A stretch of DNA of 64,000 nucleotides. It comes from Selaginella moellendorffii (taxonomy: Eukaryota; Streptophyta; Lycopodiopsida; Selaginellales; Selaginellaceae). Each line of letters begins with the position of its first letter. The stretch's first letter is position 1. The notes beneath the pieces were generated by a model, which had not been told where the DNA came from, did no database searches, and was given only the letters and a program-made list of their open reading frames with translations. A program made the position numbers and the translations under genes. Shown here in pieces: positions 51,896 to 63,407 of the stretch. Location of the stretch: the NCBI RefSeq assembly GCF_000143415.4, contig NW_003314275.1, positions 1 through 64,000 on the forward strand, read 5' to 3'.

Positions 51896-53021
51896 TCGGG
51901 ACCGAGACCGAGACCGAGGCCGAGGCCGAGACCGAGCCCGAGCCCGAGTCCGAGTCCGAATCCGAGTCCGAGTCCGAGTCCGAGTCCGAGTCCGAGTCTG
52001 AGTCTGAGTCCGAGTCCGGAGCCTGAGAGGGTGAAAGCCCAAAGCGTTCGTCTCCCAGACCCTGGGGGGTTTGGTGAGCTCCAAAAGTATAGTAGGGGGA
52101 GGACTGCAGTGGAGCCAGTTTGGCCAGGAAAGGCCAGTTTGGCCCAACAAGGCCGGACCCAGTGTTGGGTGATGAGCTGCCCACTGGGAAGTCCAAGACT
52201 AGAGTGAACACAGACCGACAAGCGGGGTAGCTTGGTGAAGTGTTCAAGAGCCGGCTCTAGTTCCCCCGGGAGATCGACTGGCCGATGCTCCCAGTCCAAG
52301 TGTGGGTGGCACTACCTACTTGGATACCTGGTGTGGCTCAACGGAACCCGCTCTAAGCCCATGGCTAGAGCACCCAAGGGCAGAAGGCGAGGAGAGTACC
52401 CAGGTGGCTCGCGTAAGGCCACGGTGTTCCGAAATGTTGTCCCAAAGGCCCAGACTGTGGAAAGGAAGAGGAGCAGTCCTCTGGGGTAGTGACCAAGGAC
52501 ACAGTCGTGTGGTGAGGAAGTCCCAGAGGACCGTGGGACTTAGTGGTCGGGCCTGTGGGTCTCGATCCAGTGGCAGTGTTGGCAAACACGGCCAGGGGCA
52601 GAAAGGGACTTAGTGGGGACTGACAGAGGGATATTGGGGAAGGCTATTCCCCTTGTTGGTGGGCATCCTAAGGATGCTAAGGAGTGGATCTGAGATGACC
52701 ACTCACGGATGGTTTGCCTAGTCTTGGAGAGCCAAGACGGTGATGCAAGTGGTATTGGACTACCAGTGTGGCAAAGGTGATTGGGCATGGCCTTAGCGTA
52801 ACGGGCTGCTATGTCGGTGGTACCTTTGAGTGTCGGTCATGGGATCGGACACGTGGAGCACTTGGACCAAGTGCAAATGTTGAGTGGCATGGATGCCATT
52901 CTCGGGGCTAGCAAGTCCCAAGTCCTGGATTGGACTTATGGAGGTTGTGAATGAGACTCCTCCAAGTGGTCAGAGGTGTGGTTAAGTGACTAAAGTAGAA
53001 TGGAAAATTTAGTCGCTTACA
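51271..53021 (+). repeat. Family-B 3' LTR of B1
   Basis: 1751 bp, near-identical to the 5' LTR. The minisatellite differs slightly in unit number. Confidence 0.93.
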
Positions 53022-54518
53022 ATGGACTCTCAATGAGGAGATTGGCTTGGGCACACCGCCAAGCGGGGGATGCCCCGGAGTCGTGATGCACGGTTAGATT
53101 GCTTAGTGTGAAAGCTCGTCATATCTAACTTGAACGCTTTGGTGCAAGTGGCACCAAGGACGTGGTGAGTGAGATAGGGACACCTAATCTCAGTTGCTAT
53201 GAACCCTTGGCCGTAAGGGCTAGCTTGGGTGCACCGCCAAGTGTGGGGGATGCCCCCGGGGTTATAGTCAACCACTTGAAGGTCTAGAAGACCAAGTACC
53301 TCTTGGCAACTCTGTTAAGGTGCCAAGGTGAGATCACTAGGTGATCTTATGGCCAAATAAGGACGAGGTCCTTGGTTGGCTAAAGAATGAAGTTCCTGGT
53401 TCAAAATGTTGAAATTGAACTGTTTAAGGTGGTGTGGCTTGGTCATGATGACCAAGTGGGAAGAGCACCTAAGGGAAATAAACTATGTCCGTGCGATGGC
53501 ATAGTGAGTCCGAGGAAGGTAGTCTCTATAAGAAACCCATGGGAGGGTCACGAAGTTGGGCCATGGATAGAGCCCATAGCAGAAAATGCTAAAGAGACGT
53601 ACTAGGGGTAAACATCCTCCGGACTTGGCAAAGAAGAGTCTTTGCTATGGAACCGAAAGGATACCTCAAGAATGGAGGTAGCAATCCTATGTTGCTGGGT
53701 GCAACAATCAAGGATAGGAGCAATGGACTAGTGGCCAAGATTGGGCCATGAAATTTAATGGAAGGGATCCAAATGGCAAAGTTAGGCAAAAAACACTAAT
53801 GTGTTGGACGCTAACCAATTGCGGGAAAAGAAGTGTGTTTCCAAGGATGGATTCCGAATTGCTCCGATTTGGCAAAAGTGGAAGCTCCAAGGGAGGAGCC
53901 CAATGATATGGCCATGGACAGCCCTAGCACAAAGTATGATAAATGGAACTTAGTGCCCAAGGTGGCACGAAATAGAAGAGAGGATGATGGTGCCCTCAAG
54001 TAAAGAACTTCCTAGGATGGGGAAGTGGAGTTGCACAATATGTGCAATGCAAGGTGTTGGAGACACCTAGGAAATTGACTTCCAGAAGTCAAAGAGTAAA
54101 AGTTCCAAAGTGCAAACGTTCAATAGATGGAAATTGAGACTACTCGAGAAGGAGTAGTGGGATTGACTTAGAGAAGGGTCTCTAAGAGGTTTAGCGAGAA
54201 CTAAATCAATAAAATGAGAGAACCACTATATGTGGTCCAATCAGTCTCTAAGTTGGAGAGACTACCCTCCTTAGAGGATAGGCAAGGCATGGTGAGCCTT
54301 TGGTGTCAAACCATTGAGGAATATGCAAAAGGCTTGGTGAGCTTTCAATGTCCAACCATTGACGAATATGGAGAAGGCATGGTGAGCCTTCAATGTCAAA
54401 CCATTGACAAATATTGGCTATGCGCCAAGGATGGAAATGGTAACACATGCGGGTGTTACTTTATAAAATGGTTCACCGTTTGATGAGGACATCCAACTTC
54501 GTCTATCGGTGGTGGAGT
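53022..54518 (+). mobile_element. B-family element B2, internal part right of B1
   Basis: Continues 45430 in the sequence CATGGACTCTCAATGAGG and is collinear with 49826-51270 of B1, including the repeated GAGCCTT(C/T)-type units near 54285-54400. It ends in a polypurine tract (GGTGGTGGAGT) before the LTR at 54519. Confidence 0.88.
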
Positions 54519-56359
54519 TGTGAGACACAAAATCCCTAGGCCCTGAAGTGGAGTCCGAGATGGAGTCCGAGGTGGACCCGAGATGGACCCGAAATGGAGT
54601 CCGAGATGGAGTCCGAGATGGACCTGAGATGGAGTCCGAGATGGAGTCCGAGATAGACCCGAGATGGAGTCCGAGATGGACCCGAGGTGGAGTCCGAGAT
54701 GGACCCGAGATGGAGTCCGAGATGGAGTCCGAGGTGGAGTCCGAGATGGACCCGAGATGGAGTCCGAGATGGACCCGAGATGGACCCGAGATGGGATCCG
54801 AGATGGACCCGAGATGGAGTCCGAGATGGAGTCCGAGAAGGACCCGAGATGGAGTCCGAGATGGAGTCCGAGAAGGACCCGAGATGGAGTCCGAGGTGGA
54901 GTCCGAGATGGACCTGAGATGGAGTCCGAGATGGAGTCCGAGATAGACCCGAGATGGAGTCCGAGATGGACCCGAGGTGGAGTCCGAGATGGACCCGAGA
55001 TGGAGTCCGAGATGGAGTCCGAGGTGGAGTCCGAGATGGACCCGAGATGGAGTCCGAGATGGAGTCCGAGATGGACCCGAGATGGAGTCCGAGATGGAGT
55101 CCGAGATGGACCCGAGATGGAGTCCGAGATGGAGTCCGAGGTGGAGTCCGAGATGGACCCGAGGTGGAGTCCGAGATGGACCCGAGATGGAGTCCGAGAT
55201 GGACCCGAGATGGAGTCCGAGATGGAGTCCGAGATGCACCCGAGATGGAGTCCGAGATGGACCCGAGATGGAGTCCGAAGTCGAGACCGAGACCGGGACC
55301 GAGACCGAGACCGAGATCAGGACCAAGACCAAGACCAAGGCCAAGGCCGAGACCGAGCCCGAGCCCGAGTCCGAGTCCGAGCCCGAGTCCGAGTCCGAGT
55401 CCGAGTCCGAGTCTGAGAGGGTGAAAGCCCAAAGCGTTCGTCTCCCAGACCCTGGGGGGTTTGGTGAGCTCCAAAAAGTATAGTAGGGGGAGGACTGCAG
55501 TGGAGCCAGTTTGGCCAGGAAAGGCCAGTTTGGCCCAGGAAGGCCGGACCCAGTGTTGGGTGATGAGCTGCCCACTGGGAAGTCCAAGACTAGAGTGAAC
55601 ACAGACCGACAAGCGGGGTAGCTTGGTGAAGTGTTCAAGAGCCGGCTCTAGTTCCCCCGGGAGATCGACTGGCCGATGCTCCCAGTCCAAGTGTGGGTGG
55701 CACTACCTACTTGGATACCTGTTGTGGCTCAATGGAACCTCGCTCTAAGCCCATGGCTAGAGCACCTAAAGGCGGAAGGCAGGGAGAGTACCCAGGTGGC
55801 TCGCGTAAGGCCACGGTGTTCCGAAATGTTGTCCCAAAGGCCCAGACTGTGGAAAGGAAGAGGAGCAGTCCTCTGGGGTAGTGACCAAGGACACAGTCGT
55901 GTGGTGAGGAAGTCCTAGAGGACCGTGGGACTTAGTGGTCGGGCTTGTGGGCCTCGATCCAGTGGCAGTGTTGGCAAACACAGCCAGGGGCAGAAAGGGA
56001 CTTAGTGGGGATTGACCGAGGGATATTGGGGAAGGCTATTCCCCTTGTCGGTGGGCATCCTAAGGATGTTAAGGAGTGGATCTGAGATGACCACTCATGG
56101 ATGGTTTGCTTAGTCTTGGAGAGCCAAGACTGTGATACAAGTGGTATTGGACTACCAGTGTGGCAAAAGTGATTGGGCATGGCCTTAGTGTAACAGGCTG
56201 CCATGTCGGTGGTACTTTTGAGTGGCATGGATGCCATTCTCGGGGCTAGCAAGTCCCAAGCCCTGAAATGGACTTATGGAGGTTGTGATTGAGACTCCTC
56301 CAAGTGGTCGAAGGTGTGATTAAGTGACTAAAGTAGAATGGAAAATTTAGTCGCTTACA
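54519..56359 (+). repeat. Family-B 3' LTR of B2, minisatellite expanded
   Basis: TGTGAGACAC...CGCTTACA, 1841 bp. The part between the 5' edge and the minisatellite (~110 bp in B1) is deleted, and the minisatellite is expanded to ~870 bp with higher-order units. A ~50-bp deletion lies in the tail near 56222. Confidence 0.88.
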
Positions 56360-56469
56360 GCCGATACGTCGGTGGTACCTTGGGGTGTCGATCATGGGAT
56401 CGGACACGTGGAGCACTTGGACCAAGTGCAAATGTTGAGTGGCATGGATGCCATTCTCGGGGCTAGCAA

Positions 56470-58106
56470 GTCCCTGTAAGCGACTAATTTTTCCATTTTA
56501 CTTTAGTCACTTAACTGCACCTCCGACCACTTGGAGGAGTCTCATTCACAACCTCCATANNNNNNNNNNNNNNNNNNNNNNNNNNNNNNNNNNNNNNNNN
56601 NNNNNNNNNNNNNNNNNNNNNNNNNNNNNNNNNNNNNNNNNNNNNNNNNNNNNNNNNNNATCATAATCCCATCTCTCAAAGACTAGGCCGTCCATCCATG
56701 AGTGACCATCCCAGGTCTACTCCTTAGCATCCTTAGGATGCCCGCAGACATGGGGAATAGCCTTCCCCGACAACTCTTTTCCAGTCCCCACCAAGTCCCT
56801 TTTAGTCTATGGCCGTGTTCGCCAACACTGCCACTGGATCAAGGCCCGCAAACCTGACCGCTAAATCCCACTATCCTTTGGGACTTCCTCACCATGTGAC
56901 CGTATCCTTGGTCACTGCATTAGAGGCCTACTCCTCTTCCCTTACACCGTTTGGGACTTTGGGACAACATTTCGGAACACCGTGGCCTTACGCAAGCCTC
57001 ATGGGTACTCTCCCCGCCTTTCGCCTTTAGGTGCTCTAGCCATGGGCTTAGAGCGAGGTTCCGTTGAGCCACGACAGGTATCCAAGTAGGTAGTGCCACC
57101 CACACTTGGACTAGGAGCATCGGCCAGTCGATCTCCCGGGGGAACTAGAGCCGGCTCTTGAGCACTTCACCAAGCTACCCCGCTTGTCGGTCCGTGTTCA
57201 CTTTAGTCTTGGACTTCCCAGTGGGCAGCTCATCACCCAACACTGGGTCCGGCCTTCCTGGGCCAAACTGGCCTTTCCTGGCCAAACTGGCTCCACTGCA
57301 GTCCTCCCCCTACTATACTTTTGGAGCTCACCAAACCCCCCAGGGTCTGGGAGACGAACGCTTTGGGCTTTCACCCTCTCAGACTCGAACTCGGACTTGG
57401 ACTCGGACTCGGACTCGGGCTCGGGCTCGGTCTCGGCCTCGGCCTCGGTCTTGGTCTCGGTCCCGATCTCGGTCTCGGTCTCGGTCCCGGTCTTGGTCCC
57501 GGTCTCGATCTCAACTTCGGACTCCGTCTCGGGTCCATCTCGGACTCCATCTCAGACTCCATCTCAGGTCCATCTCGGACTCCATCTCGGGTCCATCTCG
57601 GACTCCATCTCGGGTCCATCTTGGACTCCATCTCGGGTCCATCTCGGGTCCATCTCGGACTCCATGTCGGGTCCATCTCGGACTCTATCTGGGACTCCAT
57701 CTCGGGTCCATCTCGGACTCCATCTCGGACTCCATCTCGGGTCCATCTTGGGTCCATCTCGGACGCCATTTCGAGTCCATTTCGGGTCCATCTAAAACTC
57801 CATCTCAGGGTCTTTCTCGGACTCCACTTCGGACTCCACTTCGGACTCCAACTCGGGTCCATCTCGGACACTTCCACGTGTCATGTGTTAGTCCTTTTTG
57901 GGTCCCTTTTTGGAGCCTCGCTTATGGCTCGCTTCGTGCTCATTCCTCAAGCACTTTGTTAGGGGTTCCACTCCCGCTCTCGACCTTTCAAGGCAGAGCT
58001 TTTAGTCCAAACGTGTTGCGCTCGTTTGGCTTTTGCTTCGGCCACTACCACGTGGCGCCCCTCCGGCTCTACTTTGAGGCCTAGGGATTTTGTGTCTCAC
58101 AGTCCC
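56470..58106 (-). mobile_element. Solo LTR of family B, inverted, with target duplication GTCCC
   Basis: LTR 56475-58101 (TGTAAGCGAC...GTCTCACA as read on +), flanked by GTCCC at 56470-56474 and 58102-58106. Contains a 100-base assembly gap and a diverged minisatellite (57380-57870). Confidence 0.9.
56560..56659. other. Assembly gap (100 N)
   Basis: Inside the inverted solo B LTR; the gap size is probably a placeholder. Confidence 1.
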
Positions 58107-58208
58107 AAGTCCTAAATTGGACTTATGGAGGTTGTGATTGAGACTCCTCCAAGTGGTCGGAGGTGTGGTTAAGTGACTAAAGTAGAATGGAAAATTTAGT
58201 CGCTTACA

Positions 58209-58612
58209 ACCAGGTTTAAGCAGGAATCTTTGGCCTTGCTTTGCCCTACCTTTAGATCCTGGGCCTCCACCCTAGATCTTCTTCCTTGGGCATTCGCTAG
58301 TACCACAAGGTTCCTACCTTGTCCATGCAGGGCTACTACGAACCGATTGAACCAATCCATTCCGAAGATCACGTCAAATCACGCCATGTCTAACACGGTG
58401 AAATCCATGTCTACTTTCCATGACCCTACTTCGACTCTCGCTTGTCGAAGTACCTCATCGGTGCTTTGGCTATCTTGAACAAACTCTATAGTCCTTGGTT
58501 CGCCTAGCCGCTGCACCGTTAGTCCGGCTTGCTGGACTATGTCTGCAGCCACAAAATTATCCGAAGCACCTGTGTCAATAAGGATCTTAACAAAGCTACC
58601 TCCGAGCTTCCC
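58209..58612 (-). pseudogene. Protease part of chromovirus A1 pol
   Basis: Minus strand, continues in frame after the gag [15 protein letters not shown] (near 58536-58580), then the protease fold segment matching A2 (DFTVLDM-type, [11 protein letters not shown]). Cut at 58209 by B-family sequence. It continues at 45004 after loss of ~80 bp. Confidence 0.85.
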
Positions 58613-59887
58613 TCAGAGGGCTAGTAGATGTCGCGAACGATTCTCTACCAAAGTTGCTCGTGTAATGAGTAACTTTGAGTTAGGGACTGGATCACATACC
58701 TCATTTTGGACTTCACCCGACTTGATGGCCATATTAGCTCTGGCCTTCTTCGGGTAGGGACATTCCTTCGAAAAATATCCCGCTTCACTGTAGTTGTAGC
58801 ATACGTTGCTATACGACTTGACCTTCTTATCCGTGGGTTTGTCTCTTTTCGCTTGACTCCCCCACGTACTCACTCGTTGGCAACCGGATTTGCCTTTCCG
58901 GAACCCCGAGGACTCATTCTTAGAGAAACTCTTCTTGAATTTCCCTCTGCTATACGTTCCTCTTGGTTTGGCCCCTTTGCTAAACGTGGATCCCGACCCC
59001 GTCGTGTTCCCCTTTCGCAGGTTATCGTTGAAATGCACCTTGATGGCCGCATCTAACGCTTCCTTGTAGTTAGTCGGGTTCCAGCACATCACCTCACCAC
59101 GAGCCCAGGTTTGCAAACCTAATATGAAGGCATGGAACGCATCCATATCCCCCATGTCCGTGACAAGTATCCTCTTTGCCATGAACCCATTCACATATTC
59201 CTGGATGGTTCCAGTCTGCTTCAGCCTACTCAGCTCATCTCTCAGATACAGAGTGGCATTTAGAGGAACGTATGTTGCGCGGATCCTCGCCTTCATCATG
59301 TCCCAAGTGGCCACTGGTCCTTCGTTGGCCTCCGTCGTTCTCCACCAAGACTTGGCATTATTTGCCAAGTATGGTTTTGCACATGGGACCTTCTCCGAGC
59401 TCGGTAATCGCAACGCTTAGAAGTAGTCTTCCATATCGTAAAACCAATCCTCCACCACGTTATAGTCATTCACTCCCTTGAAGACCAGTGGGGGCTTAGG
59501 TTTGTCCTTGGGAACTGCCTGAGGGACTGATTCTACTTCGGTCTGTTCGACTTTGTTTGGTTCTGCCTCAGTCCCTGCCGAAGGGTCCACACCTTCTGCG
59601 CTGCCAGCATCCGCAGTTTTTCTCTTTTTCTTCCGCTTTTTGTCACACTTTAGCTTGCGTACGAGAGTCTCCAGCAAGGCATTGGTCTGTGCCAACTGTC
59701 CTTCTAGCACGTCTAATCGAGCCTTGGACAACCGAACCTCGCCACCGGACTCCTATTTGGAAGTTTCCTCATTGGAGTCCTCCTCATGCAAGGATTCCTC
59801 ATCCATAGCCTCTTGTTCAACCGGAGGCTCCAGCTTCGGCAGAGGTTTCGTCTCCGCCTGGGTTCGCTTACGCCCTGCCCTTGCCAT
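58613..59887 (-). pseudogene. gag of chromovirus A1, broken by transitions
   Basis: The same protein as A2 gag, from ATG 59887-59885 to TGA 58615-58613. Two premature stops are C-to-T/G-to-A changes: CAG to TAG near 59754 and CGA to TAA near 59419. Six codons are missing before the zinc knuckle, whose second cysteine is lost (CYNYSEAGYFSKECP). This is decay typical of methylated repeats. Confidence 0.88.
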
Positions 59888-59930
59888 CTCCCAGCAATCC
59901 ACCTCTATCCTTCGCTAGAACTGAGGAAAA

Positions 59931-59943
59931 GGCTCTGATACCA
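59931..59943 (-). promoter_or_regulatory. Primer binding site of chromovirus A1
   Basis: TGGTATCAGAGCC on the minus strand, three bases from the 5' LTR (59947). Matches the plant initiator tRNA-Met 3' end. Confidence 0.9.
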
Positions 59944-59946
59944 AAT

Positions 59947-61092
59947 TGTAAGCTACAAAATTTTCCTTTCCAATTTGCCAGCTTACCTCGTCTACCCGAC
60001 CAACACTACCTTGGCTTGTGCTAAGTTCCCTGGCCAAGGTTTTCGCCTATTGTACCAGCTCCTATTTGGTCCTACTTGGTTTCAGCTACTCACTGCACGA
60101 GCAACAGAGCATTAACCATCCATCCACGGATTCCCAAATCTCTCCCAATCCCCGTCCCCGGGTTAGACTGGACTTAAGGTTCGGCTACACTCCCCGCATG
60201 CACAAGCAGCCAAGCACACCAGCCTCCAGGTTCCTAACACCCCTTGGTACAACAAGACTTGATCATGGGACCCTCTAAATCCCAAGCCTTAGGTGCAACA
60301 CTTGCTTCGGGACGTCGGGGCGAAACACCGTGGCCTAACGGCCCGGTATGGGTACCTCTACCCCCCCACTTCCATCCCGAAGGGAAGGCCCAAGCCCCTA
60401 GGAAGGGCGAGGACCAATGAGCCGCAAGGTACTCAAGTGGGGCACCACTCCACATGAGCCGGGAGCACCGCAATCGGTTTCCCTTTCGGGAGTGGGAGCT
60501 GCTCTTGAACACTTCCCTGGGTGGCCCCTTCGGCACCACCCAAGCCCATGCTCACTCCCACCCAAGGCCCCTCGGCCCCAATCTCAACCTCAAGTCAGTT
60601 TGGAAGCACCACTGGAGAGTTCTTTCAAGACTGGTTCCTGGACCTCACTATCCCTACTATACTTTTGGAACCCCCTGCAACCCCCCCCCCCCCCCCCCCC
60701 CCCCGGGAGACGCACACTTTGGGCTTTCACCCCTTGACCCATATTAGTACTCGGACTTAGTCTCTGGCTCGATCTCAGACTCAATCTCGGGTTCGACTTC
60801 GGATTCGGTCTCGGACTCGATCTCGGACTCGATCTCGGACCCGATCTCGGACTCGACCTCAGACTCGGTCTCGGACCCGATTTTGGATCTCGGACTCCGT
60901 CTCGAGCTCAGTCTCGAACTCGGTCTTTGAGTCGGTCTCGGACTCGATTCCGAACTCTATCTCGAACTCGGTCTTAAAGTCGGTCTTGGACTCGATCTTA
61001 GACTTGGTCTCATCCGATGAACTCTTTATCATTTTGGTCAAGCTTTCGGGGCTCCTTTAGCCTACAACACCTCGGCGAGTTGGTTCTTTACA
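59947..61092 (-). repeat. Family-A LTR (A1, 5' LTR)
   Basis: 1146 bp, TGTAAG...TTTACA, with a C-homopolymer near 60680-60705 and a hexamer array at 60750-61010. Confidence 0.9.
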
Positions 61093-61144
61093 GAACCACT
61101 CATCCACCACTCCTTGAGTGCTCTGCTGAATTTCTTGTTTTGGT

Positions 61145-63276
61145 GGAACTTATATATACATTACTCAGAGTCCCTTAGAGACTAGTACAAAAGCAAATCA
61201 CTTATAGTGCTACTCTCTCAACAAAACCATCTTGCTATCTCCCACCTAATGGTGATCATTGCCTTCCAATCAGGGCTGTTGCGGTCATCTCCTCCGCAAA
61301 GCATCCAATGCCAAATCACCTTGTCTTGCCTCCTTTACAACAGTCCATTTCCATTTATACCTCCCACATATTCTCCTCCGTAGCAAGGGGTGCATTGTCA
61401 TCACCAAGCTTCTTGCACCTCTCTTTTACCATGTTCCTGGAGCAGCATATCCCTAAGGCAGACAGCAGCCAATGTGAACCTCCACCGATGTGCCATGATT
61501 GCCAATATTCAAGCATTTTGTCCCTCAAAGTGGCTGTGGTTCCTCGCTTCCCAAAGTGCCTATACCCTAGATGCACACCATATCTCCCATTTGGTCTGTC
61601 CAAGGGCCTCCCATACTGTGGTTTCGACCTGGGCTCCTACAGCATCCCACCTAACTTGAGTGCCCTATTTTAAGCGTCCCCAGCAACCAATCCTCTGCCA
61701 AGCTGATCCTCCTTTGGGAACCATTATGTGACATCTCCTTCATATATTTCAAAGTCTTGCTTGCTCCCTAGTTCCCTAGCCACCTTCACTACCTGTCTCT
61801 ATGTCTCCTTTGCCACATCACACTCCCAAAGGAAATGTGCTACTGTCTCAAACACCCCATATTCCGGGCACTTGCAGGCATCCTCTTCTTAGAATTGCTG
61901 TCCTACTGGCAAACCTACTATTGCCACAAGCCATGAAGTGACTTTTGACTTCTCTTAGATCAGTAGTTTCCAAAAAGCCACTGTGTTGTCGATCACTTGA
62001 TCTATTTCCACTCCTAGTGCAATCCATTTCTGCCAAATTTTTTGTACTTCCTCTCTCTCAAACTCCTTGTTCACCATCAGTTCATTCTATGTGTCCTTGA
62101 CCTCATATGTGAAAAATTCATTCACTCCATGTCTCCATGCTGCTGGGTCCCAATCGAGGTCCTCTATGAGCTCCTTACGCCACCATCTAGCCAGCATGGT
62201 GATTCTATCACCTCTGTCCATGTCGCTAACTATTTCAAGACTTGGATCCATCCTTTCACTTCGTCATCCATGACCTGTGGCATCATTTGTGTATCCCCTA
62301 CTGAAAGGAGTGTATCCCCTTTCACCACTTGAAAAGGCCTACCAAAGTTTAGATTTGGATCCGTCACAAACCACACCTCTGTCTCCCCTTCATTCCAAGC
62401 TAGAGTTGGTGTTGTGAATGCCTGAGTTCATCTTCCAAGTGCAAATTGTTCCCCATCCGGCATTTCCTCTCGTTGGATTGCCACAAAATCCCCAGCATGT
62501 AGTCTTCTTGCCGGCCACTTGTCCACAGTTCTTGCCTTTGTCACTGCTCGCAGTAACCTCAGCAGGTCCAGCTAAACATTTCACCACTTCCCTGGCCCAA
62601 AGACTTGGAAGCGCTGAGAATTTTTCTATTGGTCCAGGTCTATCACTCCAATTAGTTGTTTGACCATCTTAAATCCTCCCTGATGTATGCGCCTCCATAT
62701 GGTGTAGTGGTTCTTATGGCCTAGTGTTCAGTCCCCTACTTTAAACAATTCATTGAAGAAGAGAGGTTGGTTCAACCAATCCTCCACTCTAGTCAGGATG
62801 ACCTGTGTCAATGGGAATGACTTCTAGAGTTGAAGTAGACTCTGGATCAACTGTCCTCCCCCTATTACCTGTGTCTACCCTTCTGCAAACAACCACCGAG
62901 GATCTTCATCCCAAACTCTTGCAAATCCATATCTTGATCTGATCGCCAGCATGCTCTACCTGAAAAGAAGTTTCCAAGCTTAGGCCCCTAGTTGGAGGCT
63001 CATTAGTATGACTTTGTACCTCAACACCTTGATCATATCGCTCGGGTTTATTATCCCCAATCTTCCTAGAACTCATAGCCTCACCATGGACTGCCATGCC
63101 ACTTTTGCCATCGTCCAGCCACTAACCAGTGCTCCTACGTATGCACCATCAACCTTATACGCTTGATTGTTATCTCTAGCACTAGCCATATTGAGAGGTG
63201 GTACCATGTGTATAACAGCATAATGCTTTTCGCAACAACCACTCTAGCCAGAAGTCCTAGTTTCCGTGGAGCCCAT
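61145..63276 (-). pseudogene. Decayed LINE, 3' half
   Basis: Minus-strand nucleotide similarity to LINE-1 from ~19930 to the 3' end. Clear anchors: TGGGCTCC.CGGAAACT (63265), GAAGATCC(A/T)CG(T/G)TGG (62895) and the 3' UTR TTTTGTA(T/C)TAGTC...GGGAC plus AATGTA(C/T)AT near 61147-61194. It has many stop codons and frameshifts. The 3' UTR anchors show the same LINE 3' end as at 22061-22110. The left boundary near 61145 is approximate; 61098-61144 may also belong to it. A copia LTR is inserted at 63277. Confidence 0.78.
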
Positions 63277-63395
63277 TGTTAATATTCAGGGGAATATGCC
63301 GACAAGTTGAAGAGTCAACGGTCGCGACAGTTAGACTGAGATAGATTATAACAGCGTGTTATCAATTCAATCTCTAGTTGAGTCGATTCGTTTCA
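63277..63395 (+). repeat. Short LTR (119 bp) of a Ty1/copia element
   Basis: TGTTAATATTC...GATTCGTTTCA, ended by TG and CA and followed directly by a primer site. The second LTR lies outside the window, so the left edge rests on the TG start and on the break in LINE similarity. Confidence 0.7.
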
Positions 63396-63407
63396 TGGTA
63401 TCGGAGC
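63396..63407 (+). promoter_or_regulatory. Primer binding site of the copia element
   Basis: TGGTATCGGAGC directly after the LTR end CA. Same variant as in B1. Confidence 0.8.

Larger units (their letters stand above)
45431..53021 (+). mobile_element. Complete non-autonomous LTR retrotransposon B1 (7.6 kb, no coding capacity)
   Basis: 5' LTR 45431-47165, internal region 47166-51270, 3' LTR 51271-53021, target duplication ATGGA (45426-45430 and 53022-53026). The two LTRs differ by roughly ten substitutions outside the minisatellite, so the insertion is young. The internal region has no gag or pol and no frame above ~95 codons, which fits the large retrotransposon derivative (LARD) type. Primer site and polypurine tract are shared with chromovirus A, the likely source of its proteins. 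Confidence 0.92.
56360..58208 (+). mobile_element. Family-B LTR remnant (56360-56474 and 58102-58208) split by a nested LTR
   Basis: The terminal ~220 bp of a plus-strand B LTR, starting at GCCGATACGTCGG and ending in CGCTTACA at 58208. It is interrupted at GTCCC by an inverted B LTR. Chromovirus A1 resumes at 58209. Confidence 0.82.
31235..61097 (-). mobile_element. Chromovirus A1 (Ty3/gypsy), complete but split by nested insertions
   Basis: The 3' LTR (31240-32386) and 5' LTR (59947-61092) are flanked by the 5-bp target duplication GAACC (31235-31239 and 61093-61097). Internal parts are 32387-34043, 43273-45004 and 58209-59946. They are separated by chromovirus A2 and by a ~13-kb block of Cassandra and B-family sequence. 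About 80 bp of protease/pol sequence are missing at the second break. Coding parts carry several C-to-T type stop codons and a frameshift, so A1 is inactive. Confidence 0.88.
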
